Shown: one piece after another, positions 9,187 to 15,851 of the stretch
Layout: every line of letters starts with the position of its first letter
Numbering within the stretch: the stretch's first letter is position 1
Source of the DNA: DASWTL01 sp036402155
GTDB lineage: Bacteria > Bacteroidota > Bacteroidia > Sphingobacteriales > Sphingobacteriaceae
Assembly (NCBI GenBank): GCA_036402155.1
Contig: DASWTL010000361.1
Location: 1-19,677 of the forward strand
Direction: 5' to 3'
DNA: 19,677 nt
Made by a program: the position numbers and the translations under genes
Notes under the pieces: generated by a model
Told to the model about the DNA's origin: nothing
What the model saw: the letters and a program-made list of their open reading frames with translations, nothing else
The model's database searches: none

Positions 9187-9903
9187 ATGAACAAGATTCT
9201 AAGGCTCATAGTTACCATTGTCACTTTACATACCACTTATACCACAGCAGATGCGCAAATCATTGTAAACGGGCATAACCCCAGTAAATTTAACAGAGGA
9301 AATTCCGGACCTGCCAACTCATTTAGTATTTCATATGGCTATGTGATTTGGGTAGATGGTAATAATGTTCCGTTACCCGGATACAGTGCTCCGGAAGCTT
9401 CATATCATTTCGAAAATTTTGACACTGGAGAAAATAATAATGGTTGCTATGCATTTAACGCCGGTTATGAGCGGCGCATAGCGGAGTATCTTTCATTAAA
9501 GCTGTCGTTCATTACCGCCAAATTAGTTAATGGAATTATTCTCCGCCCTGATCTGAATTCTTATGATAAATCCAGGATAAGTCAGCTGGGCTTATATGGC
9601 AGATATTCACTCTCTAAAAATTCAAAAAAACGTATGCAGCTACAATGGCTGGCCGGCCCCGAATTAATTTATGTCAAAAAGGATGTTTTAATTGATGATT
9701 ATGTACTGGATGAGAATTCAACTCCACAACAATACCATCAGAATATTACCATAATGGAAGGTGCAGCCGTAACAGGTATAGGTTTGTCGTACCGAATATC
9801 AAACCACATCTCGACATTCACTGATGTCCTTGCAGGCATTTCCCTTCCCGGTAAGGGGTTCAAATTCACCAACTCAGGCTGTGGTTTAAAGGTTAACTGG
9901 TAA
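9187..9903 (+). CDS. Predicted outer-membrane beta-barrel protein, unknown function
   Basis: A 238-residue protein. A signal peptide (MNKILRLIVTIVTLHTTYTTADA) is followed by Gln24, the usual Bacteroidota cleavage context. The mature part alternates short amphipathic strands with aromatic ends (CYAFNAGYERRIAEYLSLKLSFITAKL, LGLYGRYSLS, GAAVTGIGLSYRISNHISTFTDVLAGISL), as expected of an 8-10 strand outer-membrane barrel. It ends in LKVNW, an aromatic terminus common in barrel proteins. No named family was recognised. It starts 51 bp before the following lipoprotein gene and they probably share a transcript. No Shine-Dalgarno precedes the ATG. Confidence 0.75.
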   Translation: MNKILRLIVTIVTLHTTYTTADAQIIVNGHNPSKFNRGNSGPANSFSISYGYVIWVDGNNVPLPGYSAPEASYHFENFDTGENNNGCYAFNAGYERRIAEYLSLKLSFITAKLVNGIILRPDLNSYDKSRISQLGLYGRYSLSKNSKKRMQLQWLAGPELIYVKKDVLIDDYVLDENSTPQQYHQNITIMEGAAVTGIGLSYRISNHISTFTDVLAGISLPGKGFKFTNSGCGLKVNW

Positions 9904-9954
9904 TTCTATTCCCGTAAGTTTTTCTTCTATAAATAAATTTAGATCCACATTAAT

Positions 9955-10785
9955 ATGATTCCCAAATCAAGTATAATCTTAGCACTATTTGTAGCATGCC
10001 TTTCCTTCTTTTCATGCAGGAAGGACAACAGTACTTTCATAACAGACCAAAGCACCAATTCTGATTGTGATACCACAGTTAAGCGGATTAAAAAAATACA
10101 GTCTACCACCAGTGAAAGTGATTTTCTGGAAGCCGAATGGAATACTGATGGTACTGTTAAAAAAATAAATATGAACCTGATTTTTTCTGAAAACAGAAAA
10201 GCGGACTATGTTTATGAAAATGGCCGGATCATACAGGTAATACTCAATAACAATATAAATGATCCGGAAACGGATACTGCTGTATTTAATTATAATACTG
10301 AAGGAAATGTAGATTCCATATATTTAAAAGTAGGGAAAGATGATTACAACAGTAATATAAAACTGACCTATACAGAGGGGAAACTTAAAAAGCTGGTCGG
10401 ATACATGGGTACAGAGATCTATTATTATTATGATATTGAAACTGATGCCAACCAGAATATTACCAAAGCTACTGAATACCAAAAAGACGGAACCTCCTTC
10501 GTAAAGGAAAACACGTATACATTTACATATGACAGTAAAAAGAACCCTCTTAAAAAGCTGGGGGTTTATATGCTATACCTGGATGACGCTCATAATGTAT
10601 TCCAACTCTGGGGTAGTAATAATTATATTGATCAGCGGTATGAAGGCCACACAGGCATTCCGGTGGATGTAACAACTGGTAATAAATATAAATACAATGA
10701 CCATTGTTACCCGGTATCGTACATGCAAACCGTTATGGGCATGGTCATATTAAATGAAGACGCTTATAGTTATACATACTATTAA
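9955..10785 (+). CDS. Hypothetical lipoprotein with YD-like repeats
   Basis: A 276-residue lipoprotein. The signal peptide ends in the lipobox FFSC (Cys21), followed by RKDN. The mature part is strand-rich with repeated motifs of the type 'Y.Y..G.I..I', 'FNYNTEGNVDSIYL', 'LTYTEGKLKKL' and 'FTYDSKKNPLKKL'. These resemble the YD/RHS-like repeats of Bacteroidota lipoproteins (DUF4595-like), suggesting an elongated beta structure. There is a tyrosine run at the centre (EIYYYYDIE) and a Tyr-rich end. No enzyme motif is seen. The function is unknown; it is likely anchored in the outer membrane and co-expressed with the barrel gene upstream. Confidence 0.8.
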   Translation: MIPKSSIILALFVACLSFFSCRKDNSTFITDQSTNSDCDTTVKRIKKIQSTTSESDFLEAEWNTDGTVKKINMNLIFSENRKADYVYENGRIIQVILNNNINDPETDTAVFNYNTEGNVDSIYLKVGKDDYNSNIKLTYTEGKLKKLVGYMGTEIYYYYDIETDANQNITKATEYQKDGTSFVKENTYTFTYDSKKNPLKKLGVYMLYLDDAHNVFQLWGSNNYIDQRYEGHTGIPVDVTTGNKYKYNDHCYPVSYMQTVMGMVILNEDAYSYTYY

Positions 10786-10821
10786 TCTATTTCAAGACAC
10801 TCTTTCCGGATATAAAAAAAA

Positions 10822-10857
10822 ATGCGGTATCGTTCCAGTAAGGCTGGGATACCGCAT
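10822..10857. terminator. Strong hairpin terminator between convergent genes
   Basis: The perfect arms ATGCGGTATC (10822-10831) and GATACCGCAT (10848-10857) enclose an inner CCAG/CTGG stem with loop TAAGG and a GTT bulge. An A-run at about 10813-10822 gives a long U-tract on the minus strand, so it primarily ends the cupin transcript. It can also act on the plus-strand lipoprotein transcript, where the following T-content is weaker. Confidence 0.85.
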
Positions 10858-10878
10858 CTTCTTTAGTGTTGTCCTGGT

Positions 10879-11322
10879 TTATTTTAGAGGGGCTGCATTT
10901 CGGGGATCATCATTTTTATTTACATATTTAATAGTAAAAGGACCCATTCCATGAATTTGAACTACAGCCGGATCCTCACAAAAGGCATAATGAACAAAAT
11001 TAGCAGGCATCTCAGCAAAACCTCCTTTTTCCAGTTTACCGGCCTTTAGTTTATCAAAAGTTTCCTGGGTTCCCATGAATAAAGTACCCTCAACTACTGT
11101 TATACTCTCTGCAGTCGGATGTGTATGGGGCCTTACCGCATAACCTTTTGGAAAACTTACCCGAATCGTATAGAGACCGGCTTTTGAAGGATCCCCGGAA
11201 AGAACTGCTACCTTTGCTCCTTTTGGTAAGCCCGGTGGTGCATCCATCCATTTCAAATCTGTAACATTCTGCATCTTGTGTCTGGTACTGTCTGATGACA
11301 TCATCGTGTGATGCTGAGCCAT
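10879..11322 (-). CDS. Cupin-domain protein (remaining open frame)
   Basis: A 147-residue single-domain cupin. Motif 1 supplies HTH plus Glu (RPHTHPTAESITVVEGTLFMG; His66, His68, Glu72) and motif 2 supplies a His (FAEMPANFVHYAF; His111), the usual four metal ligands. The fold is complete, so the domain may be functional. Without the upstream signal peptide the product would start at MAQHHTM and stay in the cytoplasm. The upstream in-frame sequence encodes a signal peptide cut by a TGA (11335-11337), so the native protein was probably exported and this ATG was probably internal. The enzymatic role is unknown; small secreted cupins of this type are often just called cupin-domain proteins. It ends 22 bp before the terminator at 10822-10857. 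Confidence 0.8.
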   Translation of the reverse strand: MAQHHTMMSSDSTRHKMQNVTDLKWMDAPPGLPKGAKVAVLSGDPSKAGLYTIRVSFPKGYAVRPHTHPTAESITVVEGTLFMGTQETFDKLKAGKLEKGGFAEMPANFVHYAFCEDPAVVQIHGMGPFTIKYVNKNDDPRNAAPLK

Positions 11323-11385
11323 TAAACCAGACTGTCAGGCGATCAAAATCACCATTAGTCCTGTCATTTTTAATAATCCATTCAT
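11323..11385 (-). pseudogene. Interrupted signal-peptide start of the cupin gene
   Basis: In frame with the cupin, the minus strand reads ATG AAT GGA TTA TTA AAA... giving MNGLLKMTGLMVILIA, then TGA at 11335-11337, then QSGL and MAQHH. This is a normal signal peptide (hydrophobic LMVILIA, likely cleavage LMA|Q) except for the stop. A strong ribosome binding site precedes this ATG and none precedes the MAQHH codon, so this is the original start. One base change would repair it: TGG, TGT/TGC, TTA and CGA are all one step away. Either a real nonsense mutation or a sequence error explains it. Confidence 0.75.
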
Positions 11386-11397
11386 TTTACCCTCCGC
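11386..11397 (-). promoter_or_regulatory. Shine-Dalgarno of the cupin gene
   Basis: The minus strand reads GCGGAGGGTAAA directly before the ATG at 11385, with GGAGGG about 4 bases from the start codon. It is the only strong Shine-Dalgarno I see in the window, where most starts lack one. It settles the native start of the cupin gene upstream of the in-frame TGA. Confidence 0.75.
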
Positions 11398-11477
11398 TTT
11401 TAAGTATCCTTTAAGAACAACCCAAACGGACATTGTTTAATGGTACCTATCGATTGTAAATTGATATATAAAGTTAT

Positions 11478-11493
11478 TTATACACCTGTATAA
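11478..11493. promoter_or_regulatory. Perfect 16-bp palindrome, possible operator
   Basis: TTATACA-CC-TGTATAA has perfect 7-bp arms around a 2-bp centre. It lies in the 341-bp region (11386-11726) between the divergent cupin and barrel-protein genes, about 93 bp from the cupin ATG and 234 bp from the barrel ATG. The size and symmetry fit a dimeric repressor or activator site. I cannot assign a regulator family. Apart from this site and the inverted repeat at 11510-11528, I see nothing definite in the rest of the gap. Confidence 0.45.
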
Positions 11494-11509
11494 GATTCTT
11501 TATAATAGC

Positions 11510-11528
11510 TAATTACTTGATGTAATTA
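11510..11528. promoter_or_regulatory. Perfect inverted repeat with 5-bp spacer, possible operator
   Basis: TAATTAC-TTGAT-GTAATTA has perfect 7-bp arms and sits 16 bp to the right of the first palindrome in the same divergent control region. The centres of the two sites are about 33-34 bp apart, near three helical turns, so proteins on both could sit on the same DNA face. A short RNA hairpin is the alternative reading. There is no U-tract, so it is not a terminator. Confidence 0.4.
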
Positions 11529-11726
11529 TCCCGACACTATCATCTCCAGTTCCTTCGATTAACTGAAACAAATATTAAACCTTATAATATTTACTGTTTT
11601 TAAGCAAAATTTAACGCGCTATAAGTCAAATACTTCTCTTCCAAATTAATGAAACTGACAATTTTATGTCAATCTCTTTGTAACAGCGCAATAATTTCGC
11701 CGTCTGAATTACAAAAATTACACAAA

Positions 11727-12317
11727 ATGAAAAAAATCGTATTAGTAGCAATCTTTGCAGTAGCCGGATTAACCGCATCTGCACAAACAGAAAAAGGAAA
11801 CGTTTTATTAGGTGGTAGCATTGGCCTTGGAACTTCAAAATCAGATGTAGACGGAGCAAAGTCATCAACTAACTTTGAGATCATGCCTAAAGCCGGTTAT
11901 TTTGTTAGCAACAATACTGCTGTTGGATTAGGTTTAGGGTATGAATACAATAAATTTTCTACCGGCGCTAAATCTGATGAATTTAGTGTAGCACCTTTCG
12001 GCAGAGCCTACAAAAACTTATCTGATCAGTTTAAGTTTTTCGGCGAACTTTCTGTTCCAATAGGATTTGGGTCTGAAAAAAATGCAGCAGGTGATAAAGT
12101 TGGTGAATCGACTTCAGTTGGTGTATCATTAGCACCGGGCTTTGCCTTTTTCCCAACTAAAAAAGTGGCTATTGAACTTGCGTTCAGTGGTATAAGCTAC
12201 AGCAACATTAAAACCGAAGACGCCAACGGCAATAAAGTTGATGCAGCCAGCGGTAGTTCATTTAACATTGGTGCAAACTTTTTCGCACCAAGTCTGGGTG
12301 TAGCATTCCATTTTTAG
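11727..12317 (+). CDS. OmpA/OmpX-type outer membrane beta-barrel protein
   Basis: A 196-residue barrel protein (PF13505-like) if it starts at MKKIVLVAIFAVAG. The open frame extends 26 codons upstream, but that part is not signal-like and the MKK start gives a clean signal peptide ending TASA|Q (19/20). The mature part has regular alternating strands with glycines and aromatics (GNVLLGGSIGLGTS, FEIMPKAGYFVSNNTAVGLGLGYEYNKFS, FKFFGELSVPIGFGS, VGVSLAPGFAFFPTKKVAIELAFSGISYS) and ends GVAFHF, the terminal Phe recognised by the BAM machinery. That fits an eight-stranded barrel in the outer membrane. The specific role is unknown. It is transcribed away from the cupin and ends at a strong terminator. 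Confidence 0.88.
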   Translation: MKKIVLVAIFAVAGLTASAQTEKGNVLLGGSIGLGTSKSDVDGAKSSTNFEIMPKAGYFVSNNTAVGLGLGYEYNKFSTGAKSDEFSVAPFGRAYKNLSDQFKFFGELSVPIGFGSEKNAAGDKVGESTSVGVSLAPGFAFFPTKKVAIELAFSGISYSNIKTEDANGNKVDAASGSSFNIGANFFAPSLGVAFHF

Positions 12318-12337
12318 TAACAACTTTTCTTAAAAAA

Positions 12338-12363
12338 AACCTTGCCGGGAAACCGGCGAGGTT
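12338..12363. terminator. Bidirectional GNRA-loop hairpin terminator
   Basis: AACCTTGCCGG (12338-12348), loop GAAA, CCGGCGAGGTT (12353-12363), with a single T-G pair in the stem. An A-run precedes it and a T-run follows, so it terminates both strands. It serves the barrel gene on the plus strand and probably the GH25 gene on the minus strand. A smaller hairpin, CGGACA/TGTCCG at 12397-12416, lies between it and the GH25 stop but has no U-tract. Confidence 0.9.
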
Positions 12364-12436
12364 TTTTTGTTTAAACAACCAATTGTTGAGCAACAACGGA
12401 CATGTTATTTTGTCCGCAAAAAAGCTATGGTAATAT

Positions 12437-13210
12437 TTAAAAAGATATGGATCCCAATTCACTTTCATCACCATTAAACACATTATGATCAACGGGACCA
12501 ATTATCCCTTCCACCCGTGCCTTGTCGCTATGTTGCCATATCTTCCATTTCAGATCCGGATTTAAAGATTTTCTATAATAATTGGCCACCCATAGTGGAT
12601 ATTGTGAATAGCGTTTCTGAAGAAAATCGCTATGAAATTGTCTGCTACTATAAATGATGGGTCTTCTGCCTGTTCTCTTTTCTACAATTTTAAGCCATTC
12701 ATCAATGTTATTATACCATACGGCTCTTGATCCGGACGGTTCCACTTCAATATCCAGTACCGGTAACAGATCGCCTTTTTCAAAATCCACCACTGAAAGG
12801 AAATTCTCAGCCTGTAGTTTGCCTCTGATTTCCGGCCTGAAAAAATGATAGGCGCCGCGTTTGATGCCATACTTTTTACATTGTTTCCAGTTACGTTTAA
12901 AGGTAAAGTCTTTTAATTTCTCTCCTTCCGTTGCTTTAATAAATGCGAACTTAATATTACCATCTTCAGCAACTTTTTCCCAGTTAATAAGCGTTTGATA
13001 TTTGGAAACATCGATCCCGTGAATATCATAGCCTGGTGGTGGTCCGGGATAATCTTTCAGGGAATTATACCAGCTATAAAGCTGCCGGATCTTTTTGTTA
13101 GTATAGGGATACAGAAAAAGCACAGATAAAACCACGCCCCCAGAAATAATCCAAATGGAAAGCTTTTTCAGTAATGAAGGTTTCTTTTTTCTTTTTCTTC
13201 GCTTCACCAT
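12437..13210 (-). CDS. Membrane-anchored GH25 lysozyme-family protein
   Basis: A 257-residue protein. A very basic N-terminus (MVKRRKRKKK) and one membrane segment (about 17-36, LSIWIISGGVVLSVLFLYPY) place the C-terminal domain outside the inner membrane. Residues 61-250 form a GH25 muramidase domain: GIDVSKYQ (65-72), FAFIKATEG (88-96), GAYHFFRP (119-126), LDIE (152-155, with the catalytic Asp153/Glu155 pair), WVANYY and KIWQHSD (223-229), VDHNVFNG (240-247). The set of active-site motifs is complete. GH25 enzymes cut the MurNAc-GlcNAc bond of peptidoglycan, so this is likely a cell-wall remodelling enzyme in the periplasm. The gene begins 53 bp after the histidine kinase stop in the same direction. 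Confidence 0.93.
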   Translation of the reverse strand: MVKRRKRKKKPSLLKKLSIWIISGGVVLSVLFLYPYTNKKIRQLYSWYNSLKDYPGPPPGYDIHGIDVSKYQTLINWEKVAEDGNIKFAFIKATEGEKLKDFTFKRNWKQCKKYGIKRGAYHFFRPEIRGKLQAENFLSVVDFEKGDLLPVLDIEVEPSGSRAVWYNNIDEWLKIVEKRTGRRPIIYSSRQFHSDFLQKRYSQYPLWVANYYRKSLNPDLKWKIWQHSDKARVEGIIGPVDHNVFNGDESELGSISF

Positions 13211-13263
13211 ACAAATGTCTGAACTGGGAATTCAACTTAGAAAGATAATACTCAAAGAATTTA

Positions 13264-15081
13264 TTAGTTGAGCGGGAGCGTAAACCAAAACGTACTACCG
13301 ACACCTTCAGTACTTTCAACCCCAATTTTTCCCCCATGGCGTTCTATTATATCCGCACAGATGTAGAGACCCAAACCCAATCCTGAATACTGAAGCCCGC
13401 TTGTATCAACCCGGTAATAACGATCGAAAAGATAAGGTAATTTAGAGGCCGGGATCCCGGGACCGGAATCAGTTACGGAAACTTTAACCCAGCTTTCTTC
13501 CTGTTTACTAACGTCCAGGATTATCTGTTTCGATGCCGGCGCATACTTTACCGCATTATTAACCAGGTTAACAATCACCTGGTCAATTTTATACTTATCG
13601 GCATAAACTTCTAAACAAGCATTTCCCGTTGTTATAAGTTCATAATCACCCGTCATCCGCACATGATCACAACAATCATGGATCAGTTCTGTAACATTGA
13701 AAGTAGACTTCTGCAAACCAAGCTGCCCCGAAGATATTTTAGAAACATTTAAAAGGCTATCCACAAGCTGTTGCATTTTGGCGAGATTACTATTAACCCT
13801 GTCTACAAATTGCGGAACTTTTACCGAGGCCGCGTCTGCCTTGATCAGGCGTTCGAGAACCTGCATAGAAGCCTTTATGCTGGTCATGGGAGTTTTAAGC
13901 TCATGGCTTGCCACACTAATAAAATCATCCTTTTGCTGTTGCAAACGTTTAAACTCCGTAATATCTAATACGGTTCCCAACAACCTGATTGGCCTTCCAT
14001 CATTAGCAAGATACGACTTGGCCTGTGCCCGGATCCAGTGAATAGACTCATCAGCCCAGATAATCCTCACCTCATAAAATAATCTACCCGTTACAGCTGA
14101 GCGGGAATGAGCCTCATTCCTGATCTGCATATCCTCCGGATGGATCCGATCAACATAGTCATTCCACACTCTCGGGTTATCGAAACCAAAAATATGGTTA
14201 AAACGAGTTGAAGTACTTACTTCTCCTGTAACCAGGTTAACTTCAAATGTTCCAATCTCCGCCGCCTCTACAGCCAGGCGTGCACGTTGTTCAGCCTCTT
14301 CGATAGATCTGCGTGCTATTACTTTATCGGTAACATCAATACCAATTACCATTACAGAACTCACTCTTCCGTCAATATCTTTAACCGGCTCATACACAAA
14401 ATCAATAAATAGCGCTTCTTCCCGACCATTCCTGATCAGTATTAACGCATGTTCTTTGGCAAAATATGGTTCACCGGTACTAATCACTGAATCCATTACG
14501 GGCCGGTAAACTTCGGCCGCTTCCGGCACGCCATCCCATATCGGTCTGCCTTCAAGCTGATCACGTTCCTTCCCAACCAGTTCCAGGTATGAATCATTTG
14601 CAACTTCAACAACCAGAGACGGTACATTGATGATACATATACCTATCGGAGCCTGTGTAACCATATTATAGAGCATATGTCTGCTTCTTTCAACGGTTTG
14701 CCTGGCACGTTCAAGTTCTGTGACATCAGAAGCAAAACACAGCACACTGGTAATCTTGCCACTTTCATCCGGCATGGCCTGATAAGTGAACTTAAAGTAA
14801 TAGGTCTGAAGTCGTCCATCCACCATCAGATCGGCACGATCATTATCCGTATAATAGGTCTCGCCGGTTCTGTAAACCTGTTGTATCAACTTTTTAAAAG
14901 GCTGGTTATGAAGTTCGGGTAATGCATCTTCAAACTTTTGTCCCAGAACAGACTTATCCCGTCCCCACGCCTTTAACGTCGCATCATTCGCAACAGTAAT
15001 TATCATGTCTTCGCCCGATGTCACATAGACTGGAAATGGCGATAATTCGACTATATCTTTAAAAATTTTTTCGGGTATCAA
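13264..15081 (-). CDS. Soluble PAS-domain sensor histidine kinase
   Basis: A 605-residue kinase with three N-terminal PAS-type domains (about 8-122, 136-252, 265-377). The third shows the PAS_3 pattern IHPEDMQIRNEAHSRS...HWIRAQAKSYLANDGRPIRLLGTVLDIT. A HisKA domain follows with SHELKTPMT (phospho-acceptor His393), then a HATPase domain with N-box NLVNNAVKYAP (505-515), G1 DSGPGIP (538-544) and G2 GLGLGLYI (567-574). All catalytic motifs look intact. No membrane segment or signal peptide is seen, so it senses something in the cytoplasm. No response regulator is nearby. The first codon is TTG (TTG ATA CCC), with no Shine-Dalgarno; the next in-frame ATG is residue 26 and would cut into the first PAS domain, so TTG or another non-ATG start is preferred. 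Confidence 0.93.
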   Translation of the reverse strand: MIPEKIFKDIVELSPFPVYVTSGEDMIITVANDATLKAWGRDKSVLGQKFEDALPELHNQPFKKLIQQVYRTGETYYTDNDRADLMVDGRLQTYYFKFTYQAMPDESGKITSVLCFASDVTELERARQTVERSRHMLYNMVTQAPIGICIINVPSLVVEVANDSYLELVGKERDQLEGRPIWDGVPEAAEVYRPVMDSVISTGEPYFAKEHALILIRNGREEALFIDFVYEPVKDIDGRVSSVMVIGIDVTDKVIARRSIEEAEQRARLAVEAAEIGTFEVNLVTGEVSTSTRFNHIFGFDNPRVWNDYVDRIHPEDMQIRNEAHSRSAVTGRLFYEVRIIWADESIHWIRAQAKSYLANDGRPIRLLGTVLDITEFKRLQQQKDDFISVASHELKTPMTSIKASMQVLERLIKADAASVKVPQFVDRVNSNLAKMQQLVDSLLNVSKISSGQLGLQKSTFNVTELIHDCCDHVRMTGDYELITTGNACLEVYADKYKIDQVIVNLVNNAVKYAPASKQIILDVSKQEESWVKVSVTDSGPGIPASKLPYLFDRYYRVDTSGLQYSGLGLGLYICADIIERHGGKIGVESTEGVGSTFWFTLPLN

Positions 15082-15306
15082 GGAAGAGAGTAAAAATAAT
15101 AGGAGATGTAATTAAATTTCGGATTTAAAACTAAAATAAAATTATTGAACAGATGTTTTAAAAAAGAAATTTTACCTGTAAAATACTTTAAATTATAGGT
15201 TAAGTTAACATTTATCGTCGGTTTGGGGTTCATACCATCAAACTCTCTCAATCCAACAAACTTTCCAGCTTCCTTCATGTTAAATTTTATCAGACCCAAA
15301 ATCTTC

Positions 15307-15780
15307 ATGGAAAACCTGAATGAAATACTTATCCACGCTGCACGGAAAGGCAACACCGATGTTATAAAAGAGCTGGTTGCCATGAATGCCGATGTTAATA
15401 CGCGTGATGAAAAAGGCTATACACCTTTAATTATTGCCTGCTATAATAACCAACCAGAGGCTGCTGAACTGTTAATCAACCTGGGAGCAGATGTGAATGC
15501 ACAGGACGCTGGCGGCAATACTGCCCTGATGGGCGTAGCGTTTAAAGGATATCCTGAAATTGCTGAATTATTAATTAAAAAAGGTGCAGATCTTAACCTG
15601 CAGCATGGCAATGGCGGAACTGCTCTAATGTTTGCCGCCATGTTTGGCAGGAACCAACTGGTAGAACTACTGATAAATTATGGCGCCGACCGCCGGATCA
15701 CTGATGTTCGTGGATTAACCGCAGCAGACCTGGCTGCACAACAGGGAAATATGCCGGCAATCGAAATGCTCGAAGCCTGA
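15307..15780 (+). CDS. Ankyrin-repeat protein beside catalase
   Basis: A 157-residue protein starting at MENLNEILIHAARKGN. The frame extends 28 codons upstream, but that part does not resemble ankyrin sequence. Four full repeats and a cap are visible at about 5-35, 38-67, 71-100, 104-133 and 137-157, each with the G-x-T-x-L/A helix start (GYTPLIIACYN, GNTALMGVAFK, GGTALMFAAMFG, GLTAADLAAQQG) and LLIxxGADVN loops. There is no signal peptide, so it is cytoplasmic. It converges on the KatE-type catalase. In Pseudomonas aeruginosa an ankyrin protein (AnkB) encoded beside catalase KatB supports catalase activity, so a similar partner role is plausible but inferred from position only. It is transcribed divergently from the histidine kinase. 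Confidence 0.9.
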   Translation: MENLNEILIHAARKGNTDVIKELVAMNADVNTRDEKGYTPLIIACYNNQPEAAELLINLGADVNAQDAGGNTALMGVAFKGYPEIAELLIKKGADLNLQHGNGGTALMFAAMFGRNQLVELLINYGADRRITDVRGLTAADLAAQQGNMPAIEMLEA

Positions 15781-15792
15781 CATATATTAAAT

Positions 15793-15843
15793 ACAGCCAG
15801 AATGAGTCCCGGTTGGAATTTCACTCCGGCTGTTTTCAATACC
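15793..15843. terminator. Hairpin terminator between ankyrin gene and catalase
   Basis: The outer arms ACAGCC (15793-15798) and GGCTGT (15838-15843) and inner arms GAGT (15804-15807) and ACTC (15833-15836) can pair around a larger loop. TTTT follows on the plus strand, and an AT-rich stretch follows on the minus strand. It lies between two convergent stops and probably serves both genes. The stem is imperfect, so confidence is moderate. Confidence 0.55.
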
Positions 15844-15851
15844 CCACCAGT

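Noticed and set aside
11677..11699. TTTG ... TAATTTCG as a Bacteroidota promoter for the barrel gene
   Set aside because: The -7 box has a mismatch and the spacing between the elements is about 11 bp rather than about 19.
12397..12416. CGGACA/TGTCCG hairpin as the GH25 terminator
   Set aside because: It has no U-tract on the minus strand; the stronger bidirectional hairpin just beyond it at 12338-12363 is the better candidate.
13697..14041. Plus-strand open frame of 114 codons antisense to the histidine kinase
   Set aside because: It lies fully inside the kinase coding region, is Cys/Ser/Leu-rich as expected of an antisense shadow, and resembles no family.
15078..15383. Minus-strand open frame of 101 codons between the kinase and the ankyrin gene
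   Set aside because: It overlaps the ankyrin gene start on the opposite strand and the kinase start, and has no recognisable domain; the ankyrin and kinase frames explain the coding signal.
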